This document shows positions 46,078-56,167 of a stretch of 64,000 bases of DNA, in pieces (within the stretch, counting starts at the first letter, position 1; the number at the start of each line of letters is the position of its first letter). The DNA is taken from positions 50,161,880-50,225,879 of the forward strand of contig CP141132.1 in NCBI GenBank assembly GCA_035236585.1, written 5' to 3'. Under the pieces are notes generated by a model that saw only the letters and a list, made by a program, of their open reading frames with translations, did not search any database and was not told where the DNA came from. Source of the DNA: Warburgia ugandensis (taxonomy: Eukaryota; Streptophyta; Magnoliopsida; Canellales; Canellaceae). The position numbers and the translations under genes are program-made.

Positions 46078-48999
46078 TTAATTTTTAATCTTAAATTAGT
46101 GATAAAAAAATAAAAAAAAATAAAAAAATTTACACATAGAATTTGGTTCTGAAAACTCAAAAACTAGAAAGTACGCTTTGATAGAATTCTAATGACATAA
46201 AGAATGCAAAAAATAGAGCTCAAATGGAGAAGTTATGAACTGTTGAAGTGGAAGGGCAAATTGGTAAATTGGAGAGCCCCAAAATACAAGGGGTTGTTTT
46301 GATCATGACACCCCCTTCTACATGCCTCTATCAGATCTGGCAACTTCGCCGGAGAAATCATTGAGGGGTAGAGTTTAAGGGAAAAGTTTCCCTTCCTCCT
46401 CCCCAGCACAATCTCTCTCTCCCTCAGACCTTCTCCCCTCACCGTCCTTTCCATAGGAAAACTCTTTTCACAAACCCTAATATCTGCAAATTTTGTTTTC
46501 TGGCAACTAGAGCTCCGGTAGTGTTAATGACTGCCTAGTTGATCAAGGTAAGTCTCCATGCTCTTTTCCCTTTCCATGTATAGCATGTAAGGGGTGTAGC
46601 CGTAGGATTTAGTCGACAAAACAGTGTTAAAACCACAATCGTCCATTCATATGGTACTTGACAAACCTAGGAACAAACCCTTTAAGTTTGAGGGAGATCC
46701 AACTGTTGGTGATCCCAAAAATCATGAAAAATAATACTTCGAAAAATTTTAAGAACGTGAGAAAATTTGAGAAAAAAACCCTAGTTTTTGTCAAAATTAA
46801 TCAAAAGGAGTGTTTAAAATGGAAACTACATGAAATTTTGAGCAAAATGGTATAAAAATAGCAAAATTTGGGCACTTATGGGGTCATTGGCGACAACCGG
46901 ACTTCGGTCGTCTTCTTCAGCGCCGGCTCCCGCATTAGTGCCCTGGCGCTGACGCTGGGACCCCGTGCAGGATGCCCCAGCAGGATGCATGCGCAAGTGA
47001 GGGCACGTGGTGCACACACGCGCAGACACGCCTTGCGTGCAGTCATGCAAGGCTAGGACGCCTGGTGTCCTGGAGACCAGGATGCACGTGGTGCGTCCTA
47101 CTACGTATCCTGGAGCGCAGCGTCTTGGGGATGCTGGTTTACTCTAGTGTAACCTGGTGTAAATTGGGCTGCCGATGTAAACCAGTACAAATGGCCCACT
47201 CGACCCCCTATAAATTAATAATATTAATTTATGAAGTATTTTCACAAAAAACTTGATTTTGAGAGCTACAGATGTCCAAATCATGATCGAAAACATCCAT
47301 TATTATCATCTTGACAACATAGACCTAGATTTAACTTAAAAAATTACAATGGCCACTTTTAATTTAGGAAAATTATAAAATAGTATAGTTGTATTGATAG
47401 GTACATCTGAATGTTTAAGATAAGGGGATTATACGCTCGAGTTGAGTGATCTCACATCGAGGTAGGTGACGACATTTAATGTTATGTCTTGATTTTAAAA
47501 CCTTGCATCATCATAGCATCACGATTGACTGTGATTTAAATTGCATTATTTAAATTAGTCTAAAAATTATGAGACTTAGAATTTTACAAATTATGGTTGA
47601 TATTTGATTTCACCAATATATTGAATGGATTATGATTGATGATTTCATGAGATTGATATTACATATTTATGCATGATTAGAAATTTTCTCTTTTTATTAC
47701 ACCACTAAAACTGATGGGTTTTCATAAGGAAAGTACAGGCTTGGTGGCTGGTCCTTTTAGAGGCTAACCCTAGGATGAGGGGCATGCCTTGGGGATTGCT
47801 AGCCATGAGTGCTCCTAGTTTTTGAAATACGTGATTTTCATGTTTTGTGTTTTATGATGGGGTGCTCTCACCCGGTGGATGTCATGCTAGGAGGGAGTAA
47901 GGCCGGCCACCCACCCTCTGAGATTTGTGATGTGATTATGATATGATAGACACCTGCCCACAAATGACTTTCTGTAGGGGTTTGATAACATAAATAGTCC
48001 ACACTACTAGTTCGGGCCTTTCCATGGGGACTGACGTTAAGTCTCTCATTATGGTTTTGATGGGGAGTGGCGGTGGTTGAGACCCTGAAGGGTTGCCACT
48101 GTGGCATAACAATTCATACTCTTGTTCTGTATGCTTGCATGATGAGCATAGAGATATTGTTGTATACCTAGGTATGACAATACTCAGAGGAGTGATATGA
48201 GTACTCATAATCTGTGATACTAGTGTATGGGACACTCATGGGACCCACGTACCTTAGGGTGCCCTATTATTATTGTATGCTCATTTACATTAGCTTATAT
48301 CATGTTTTAAACCCATAAAATGCATGTTTTATCTTATATGATGTTTTGGGATCTTATTAGCATTGCCTAAAATGATTATAGTTTCGTAGATAATTGCTTT
48401 ACTCATTGTATCATTATGATTATTCAATTTTGTTCCATTGCTATTACATTGAATGTCTCTATACCTACACAAGCAATAGCTTGCTGAGGCATTGCTTTGT
48501 TTTGCAATGCCTTAGATCTCGAGCGCGATAACATGAAGGGCTAGACCATGATAACAATGGGAGATTTCTTTACTTTGACTGATAGACAATGACGTGAGTT
48601 AATAAACAAACTACCATTTGACTTTCTTTATAGACTGTATACTTTTATTTTATGGGATTGATTATGATAGTTATATATATGATGGACATTGAGGTGGGAT
48701 GTTATGATGGATAGACCTTGGGCCTCATTGTTATTATGTTTTGGATATTTATTGTTTTGAAAATAAAGGTGCCGATGATTTTGACGTTGGTTTGACATGT
48801 GTATTGTCTCAATTTTATCACCGCAAAATTATAATTATGTTTTAAATTATAATCTTGATGTTTTGAAAAAAGAAAATAACACCCCGAAGGTTTTCAATAA
48901 ATGTTTTAAATAAATAATTAATAGAATCTTTTTATTTTGGGATGCCATCTATGACTATTATTATTATAAGAAAATGTTATAAAAATTCGAGGCGTCACA
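46078..48999 (+). mobile_element. Solo LTR, family X (inner copy)
   Basis: Starts TGTAATATCC and ends GGCGTCACA, with GATTA (46073-46077) and AATTA (49000-49004) as a one-mismatch target duplication. It is inserted in the same-family outer LTR in the same orientation. A GC-rich block lies at 46870-47140. No coding potential beyond chance frames. Confidence 0.85.
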
Positions 49000-50246
49000 A
49001 ATTAACACCGCATGTCTTATATAGGATTAGTAATTATCTTTCCTTATTGCACCACTAAAACTGATGAGTTTTTATAAGGATGACGGTGCAGGCTTGGTGG
49101 TTAGTCCTTTGAGAGGATAACACTAGGATGAGGGGCGTGCCTTGGGGATTGTGAGCCATAAGTGCTCCTAGTTTTTCGAGGTAAAGCGATTTTTGTGTTT
49201 TGTGATTTATGGCGGGTGCTCTCACCTGGTGGATGTCATGCTAAGAGGGAGTAGGGCCGACCACCCACCCTTTGAAATTTGTGATGTGATTGTGATATGA
49301 TAGACACCTGGCCACAGATGGCTTTCGGTAAGGGTTTAGTAACATGGATAGTCCACACTACCGGTCCGGGCCTTTCCATGGGGACAAACGTTAAGTCTCC
49401 CATTATGGTGTTGACGGGGAGCAGTGGTGGTTGAGACCTGGAGGGGTTGTCACTGCGGCATGATAATCCATACTCTTATTATGTGTGCTTGCATGATGAG
49501 CATGGAAATGTTATTGTATGCTTAGGTGTGACGACACTCAGAGGTTGATATGAGTACTCATGATCTGTTGTACGAGTGTGTGGGACACTCATGGGGACCA
49601 CGTACCTTGGGGTGCCCTATTGTTATTGCATGCTCATTTATATTAGATCATATTATGTTTTAAATCCATGAGATGCATATTTTATCATATATGATGTTTG
49701 AAGATTTTATTGGCATTGCTTCCAGTAATTATATTTTCATGAATAATCAATCTACTCATTATATCAGCACTGTTATTTGATTTTGTTTTCATTATTATTC
49801 ATTAAATGTCTATGTACATACACAAGCAATAGTTTGCTAAGGCATTGCTTTGTTTTGCAATGCCTTAGACCTCGAGCGCGACAGCAAAAAGGGCAAGACC
49901 ATAGAGGGACAGTAATAGCAGTGAGGATCACTTTACTTTGACTAATAGACAGCTTAACGTGAGTTATTAGAAGGACTATAATTTAAACTTGATGGACTGT
50001 ATACTTTCATTATATGGATTTAATTCTGACAAATATACATATGATGGACATTGCTTTTAAGTATGGTGGGATATTATGATGAATAGACCATGGGCCACAT
50101 TATTATGTTTTTGGATATTTATTGTTTTGAAAATAAAGGTAACGATGATTTGACATTAGATTTGATATGTGTATTGCCTTAAACGTATTGATGAGTATTT
50201 ATACTTACATCTTAAATCATAGTTGTGATGTTTTGGAAAAAGGAAA

Positions 50247-52990
50247 TGTGACAAGCCGGGTTTTCCCATGCATTTTTAAATGCAAGATCTAAATTTCCTA
50301 AGGTGGGATGCATCTCTATTTGAAAACCATTTTATAAAAACCCATGCAATGCAGCGAAAAATCTTTAGTTTTAAAACTCATTTTGAAAACCCCGAGTGTC
50401 ATTTGCTTTCACAACAATCAAAGTAGTTTTTGAAAAACTTCAGAAATCATAAATGTTTTTCCCCAAGTCTATCCGATCCATGACTCATAGCCCAACTGTA
50501 AATAAATACAAATACATGTCCAAAGGGTAGAGTGTTTACTTACATGTATGATTGTCTCCTTTTGATTTACTTGCTCGTAGCACTAACATAGGCGTCTTCT
50601 ACTCGTGAATGGAGCTATCTTGAAAAATGTTAAGGATTGGGTGAGTATATACTATACTCAGTAGGAGTCTATCACAACTAGTTTTACAATGCATGCTGTG
50701 TTTAAAATCATATGCTCTTTAAAACATGTGCATGTTCGAACAACCATGTTCAATATCGATATTAAAAACCATTGTCGAATCGGAATACTGACGACTTAAA
50801 GAATTGCATAATCCAAGTTGAAAGTATCATATATATATCATAAACATAATGATATGCATAAGATGCTCCACTGAATCCAACTCATGGATATATGGTATGG
50901 TCGACCAACCTTATGTCATGCCATATGCAATGCAAGTAAATCCTCAAACCATAGGGCCCAACTATGCCCACGACCTTGCCGCCGTGTGGTCCCCGGGTAC
51001 CTAGGGACACAGGGTCATAAGCCTCCACAGGGCATATGACACTTTGACCTAGTGTCGTGACACCAGTGATAGCCCCCTGTACCACATGCAGTTGAAGTAG
51101 GGACATGCCCTTTTTGGGCATGGTACCCATTCCACCTAATAGTGGTAGAGGCTGGGAAGCCACCCCAGACCTCTCGGCATAGCGCCCACAAGCTTATTAG
51201 CCCAAATCATATAAGATCAAACAAGCAAAAACCTCTTTTTCAAAACCTGTCCTCTTTGGGTCCCTCACAACTGCCTACCCAGCGTCTTTTGGGCACTCCA
51301 GTGTCTTTGGTTAACCCTCAAGGACATGCAATTTTTCAAGAACTCAATGCTTACAAATCATGCAATATATGCAATTGTTTGCAAAACATGTTTATGCATA
51401 ATATATTTATCATATGCATGCTGAATTCATTTATATGCTAAACAAGTCATAAAATAAGTCATGCTAAACAAGTCATATAATTTATACTTAAAACATGCAT
51501 TCAAAACAATCACGAGCTCTCTCTTTTTGTTAAAAATCTAGTAGCGATAGAGCACCTACCTCGAAGTCTCCTGGAGTCACATCCTTCATTACTCAACCCG
51601 TCCCTGGGTCTCATTTATAAACTCCTGGATATGAATGGATAACAAGGAGTCCTTATCAATTTCAATCTATTTAGACACTAGATCGCTAGATCTGCCTTTT
51701 AGGGTCTATGGTCCTTGCCTAATTCATTGTCAGGCTAGATCCTATGATGTAGATCTACTATGCCATTGTTAACTCTGTAAATTGTCCTCTAATCCTAACT
51801 TTATAATCTTATTAGATCCGCGAGTCCCAGTTCCCAGGACACATGTGCATCCTGGTTGAACTGCGACCGCCTTACGTGCATGAGCGCCCAAAGGCCATGC
51901 CAGGGATCGCATTTTGCACACGCACATGGATGCTCAAGCGATGCGCTATGACGTGTGTCCTGGATGGCATCGCACAGACGCACCTTTGGTGTAGCATGGC
52001 ACGTCTCAACTCCCAGGGCACCCCGTGCATCCTGGTCGAGCCAGGACCCGTGCCCCGCGTCACGTGCACACCCGAAGGCCGCACCAGGGACAATGTACAC
52101 ACTGTCGTACGCCTGGAACCCATCCCAGGAGCACGTGGAGCATGGCGTCCCTGGGACGCCTGGTTCATACAAGGCCGACTGGAACCGGCTTCGTCTTCTC
52201 TTGCTGGAAAAACCAGCTGGGAAAAGACCAGCTGTAAACGCTAGATCCAGCATGGATCTAGCCTGAAAGGAGGAAGAACCAAGAGAGAGGGAAAGACGGC
52301 TTACCTGGGTAGCCTAGGGAGCGTCTATCTCCGGTGGTAGACCTCCGTTCAGGTTCTGAAAACCCTTTGTCGCCGAAAATCTCAATGAAGGGAAAAACCC
52401 CAATGCCAAGACCGGAAAAGAGAAGAGAGGGGAATGGGGGGACAGGTAAAAGAATGGCCGGCCTAACTTGGGCCTGGCCGTTGCTGAAAATTGCAGGGAA
52501 ACTGGGTTTCCGATTTTTGTCGGAAACCCCACTCCCAAGTGACCGGAAAATCGTGATTTTGAAGAGAAGGGGTGTAGAGTATTTATAAAGGGAAGAAGGC
52601 GGTGCCCCTCAATGGCGGTGCCGCCATTTCCCCTGGTGTTTTCTGGAAAAATCAGGAGAAGAGGGTTTCTGGAGAAATCGAGAGGAGGAAGACGACAGGG
52701 GGTGCCGTTATCAAAACGGCCCCCTGTGTTTTCTGTCTTTTTCGTTTTTTCTGTTTAAATTACAGAAATGCCCCTAATCTTTAAACGGCCATAACTTCTT
52801 CATATGAACTCCGTTTTCGGCGTTCTTTGAGGTGTTGGATTCCATTTTTCAAGTAGAATCTAATGGTAGTAAGTTTCCTCACAAATTCCTTCATTTACTA
52901 TTTTAAATAAAGTAAAATATTTAACACAGTTTATTTCCCATAGAATGTCCAATTTTTGTTAAAAATAACATAAATTGCTCGGGCATTATA
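50247..52990 (-). mobile_element. Solo LTR, family Y (copy 2), with GGAAA target duplication
   Basis: Flanked by GGAAA at 50242-50246 and 52991-52995. Joining the flanks gives GGAAATAACACCC, matching the uninterrupted inner X copy (AGAAAATAACACCCC at about 48880). It aligns over its length with 11086-14128. On the minus strand a TATA box (TTTATAAATA, about 52575-52585) and a GC-rich block (51830-52260) are conserved. The minus-strand start has mutated from TGTAATGACCC to TATAATGCCCG. Confidence 0.88.
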
Positions 52991-53309
52991 GGAAATAACA
53001 CCCGAAGGTTTTTAGTAAATGTTTTAATAAAATAATTAATGGAATCTTTTATTTTGGGATCCTGACTATTAGTATTATTATTATAAAAAAATGCTATAAA
53101 AACCTTGGGTTTTACAATATATGAGACAAATAAAGAGATACTAACCAATACTCAAAAATTTATATCAACTATGAATATATGAATGTAGTTCCAATTTATA
53201 GTTTGGATTTGGTTGAGGATACCCACAATGAAATCTGGCTTATATTTTATGTATAGATGAGGACAATTGGAAAAAGAAAAGCACAAGTCAATGAAATAAC
53301 TCTTAAAAC

Positions 53310-54880
53310 AGAGTAGTAATTTTAAAGTTGTTTGAAGTAAACGACTTTAAAAACTGTGACCTTTAAAGTCATTAGTTATAAACAACTTTAAAAATCACAG
53401 ACTTTTTAAGTCATTTGCTGTAAACAACTTTAAAGGTCACTATTTTTAAAGTCATTTTTTTTCAAATGATTTTAAATACTAATACATTTTTCACTTCAAG
53501 TATATTTTGTTTTTAATACTTTACAATATCTTACATAAATATACAATGGAATTGATCATTTATGATAGTCACCGTTGATTTAAATATTTTGTCATATATA
53601 TACATAAACAAACACATGAAAAAGAAAAACAAAGTATTTTTTTGGAATAACTCCTCATTTATCATCCTTTCATTACATATATCAAATGTTACATATTATT
53701 AAATCTTATTAATATAAGATCATGATCAAGGAGCTAATCTGAAATGATTTCATCAAAATTTATCTCCTAGCATTCAACTAACACCACTCTAGTGGGATAG
53801 AGAGTAAAGCTTTAAGCTACAACTTCCTCGGCCAACTTGATGGCACCATTTTCCTTCATCAAACCCTAATTTTAGATGAGAACCACAAATCATAATATTT
53901 TCCCTTTCTCAAATAGTGAGGGTTAAAGAGAGAAGCAGTTGTTGTTTGCAATGAACCATATGATTTTTGTCAAAATCACGATGATCTAATATACTTCTTT
54001 ACCCCATCATTTGCAGTGACAAAACCCACTTAATCTACAAAATGCAAACAAAGAGAGTTGGTAACAAGAAAGCAATAAATGATAAAAAGAGGTTATGATT
54101 TACTTACAATATTTTTCATGGCACAAATAATCAAAATATCCAAAATGAAAAGCAAGAAGAGAAATAGGATAGAGAGAGAGAGAGAGAGACAAGGACTAGA
54201 GGAGAAGGTCTTCATGCCACCCTTGAGAAGAAGAACATGAATAGGGCATACAGGAAAAAATGAGATAACTTTAGCCTTTTTATAGACAAACAAGGTCTTT
54301 GGAAGTCATTTAGAAAAAAACAACTTTAAAAGTCTTAACTATTAAAGTCGTTTAATTCAAATGACTTTAAAACTGTAAGTATATAAGTTGTTTAGTAGAA
54401 AATGACTTCTTTAATCTTGCGTGAAGAGGAATTTTTACATGAGAATGGACTTTTTAAGTCATTTGAATCAAATGACTTTAAAAGCCTATATTTCTAAAGT
54501 TGTTTTTGCTAAAAGGCTTCAAAAGTCAATGATTTTTAATGTCATTTGATTCAAATGACTTTAAAATTCAATTTTTTTAAAGTTATTTTTGCTAAACGAC
54601 TTCAAAAGTCAATGATTTTTAAAGTCATTTGAGTTAAAAGTTTAGGCTTTTAGAGTGGTTTTGCAAAACAACTTTAAAAATACAAGCTGTTAAAGTCGTT
54701 TGGCTCAAATGATTTTAAAAGTCCTTTCTCGAGTAAAATTTCCTCTTCGCACCAAACTAAAGAAGTTGTTTTTCTATTAAGCAACTTCTTAAGTGTATAA
54801 TTTTAAAGTTGTTTTCTTGTAAACGACTTTTAAAATATTTACAAAGTTGGTAGTCAAGATAACTACTTTTGACTTTAAAA
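53310..54880 (-). repeat. CACTA subterminal repeat array (inverted element)
   Basis: Two clusters (53310-53480 and 54290-54880) of the TTTTAAAGTC/GACTTTAAAA motif. Between them (53690-54270) is the conserved first-exon and promoter region, with a GA run at 54173-54188. Confidence 0.8.
54275..54285 (-). promoter_or_regulatory. TATA box of inverted CACTA promoter
   Basis: CTATAAAAAGG on the minus strand, in the same context as CTATAAAAAA at 2528 in the plus-strand element. Conservation in two diverged copies supports it. Confidence 0.55.
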
Positions 54881-54898
54881 GCCTTATGTGTAGTAATG
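54881..54898 (-). repeat. CACTA 5' terminal inverted repeat (inverted element)
   Basis: On the minus strand CATTACTACACATAAGGC followed by TTTTAAAGTC. The terminal CACTA has become CATTA by one transition. It pairs in sequence with the ends at 1912 and 40523. Confidence 0.7.
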
Positions 54899-55857
54899 TT
54901 GCCTAATTTCATTTGATCTCTCACAATGTTGTGAAGCAGCCACTAATTCATATATTATGCTAGTTCAATTCAACCTTTATCTCAAAGTGTTTACACAGGA
55001 ACTGTCATAGGGTAATACTACTTATTCATTCATGATTGGATGAGATGTAGGAAAATGATAAGATTTTATTCTATTAAGACCTTTTGGCTCTTATGAAGGG
55101 AAATGTTCCCTTTTTTTTTAATTTGAGGCAATGTATTAATAGTTGTAATGACTAAATATTTGTACCCATAATCATCTAATAAATTCTTAGTTAACACAAA
55201 GGGACATCTAAGTTCAATGAAAAGTTACATTCCTTTAGTGGCAATATTGCTTGTGACTTAGGTGTCTCTCATTTGTTGTCCATAAGATCTCAGAATGCCA
55301 TACTCATTTTTCAAAGAATCTCTTTTAGAAATAATATTTTCATGCATGATAGATAGATTTGCAAGAGAATTTCTAAATATTTTGTTTTTCAAACCAAGCA
55401 TTTGATATTCATAAAGAAATTTATCAATGGAACAATCGTTTACCTCAATACGTTCCTCTTGATGTTGGTTTTCATCCTCTTCCATAGCCATAAAACAATT
55501 GATGGTAGCTTCTTCTTCATTGCCTCATAAATTGAAGACTCCTTACTATCACTCCAAGTAGCAACAATTGCCTTCTTTTTTTTTTTGCTCCTCTTTTTGT
55601 TCTTCAACTATGGACGAATAGGTTTTCTGTGCATAAGCTTCTTGCATTTAAAACAAACTATAAGATCTTGCTTGGTGTAGCTTTTTTGGATTCTGTCACA
55701 TAAGGAATGAATTTTGTTTGACTCCATTTCTTTGAGATCTTTGTTTCTAAGTATATACTCGTGAGAATTTAAGGTGAAGACATCTTTCCAATGGAGCAAT
55801 GAGCATATCTATTTAGAAGTCATGACTAATGTAGTTGTATACACATATGCACTCCAA
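54899..55857 (-). pseudogene. Copia gag zinc-knuckle and downstream coiled-coil region (broken)
   Basis: Minus-strand fragments with copia (UBN2-type gag) character. 55799-55608 includes IVCFKCKKLMHR, half of a CX2C zinc knuckle that lacks its usual second half. A KKKAIVATWSDS segment then matches the Lys-rich linker and ATWSDSD block common in plant copia gag proteins. 55491-55258 reads MAMEEDENQHQEERIEVNDC and a heptad-like DKFLYEYQMLGLKNKIF. The original protein packages element RNA. It is disrupted by frame changes and separated from its upstream part (59119-58907) by an Athila-like insertion. Sequence below about 55250 has no clear coding. Confidence 0.6.
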
Positions 55858-56167
55858 GATAAAACTGGAATAAGAGGGCTCTGGTATATGGGTAACTTGT
55901 GAAATTTTTTATTCATCTTTATAAAGTTATTAAAGCGAGTGGAATGCTAAAAGATGAGAATTTTCTAAGATAAATAAAAGAACTTAGCCTTATGAAATTT
56001 TGTGGGTATATTCACAAACTCTCATAAGGCTTAACTCATCCATTAGGGTTTAAGGGCTTGTTGCATATGCTAAATATTATCATGAGTACCTATGAAAATG
56101 GCAACCACTTCTATTTTCATGATTTTTTGCATGTTTTGCTCGGGACTAACAAAAATCTAGTTGAGGG

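Larger units (their letters stand above)
44019..53116 (+). mobile_element. Solo LTR, family X (outer copy), interrupted twice
   Basis: Starts TGTAAAATCC at 44019 and ends GGGTTTTACA at 53116, flanked by ATGTA (44014-44018) and ATATA (53117-53121), an imperfect 5-bp target duplication in CACTA leader sequence. Its own sequence is 44019-46077, 49005-50246 and 52996-53116 (about 3.4 kb). It aligns with the inner copy 46078-48999 in the same order: CCCTTCCTC..CCCAGCAC, GAGGTAGGTGACGACATTTA, CCACTAAAACTGATG, GCAATGCCTTAGA. No internal retrotransposon region, so it is a solo LTR. Confidence 0.85.
40524..54898 (-). mobile_element. CACTA element, minus strand, 5' portion, with nested solo LTRs
   Basis: Second CACTA relative in inverse orientation: 5' TIR at 54898, subterminal array, TATA box, leader (to about 53117 and again 44018-43700), then TNP2 (43693 to about 40740). 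The 3' end with protease and second protein is absent; the 3' TIR of the plus-strand CACTA abuts it at 40523. The leader is split by a 9.1-kb nest of solo LTRs at a TATG microsatellite. Confidence 0.78.

Noticed and set aside
40524..54898. Treating the minus-strand CACTA as complete
   Set aside because: Its 5' TIR and transposase are present, but the second protein, the protease and a 3' TIR are not found before 40523, where another element's 3' end lies.
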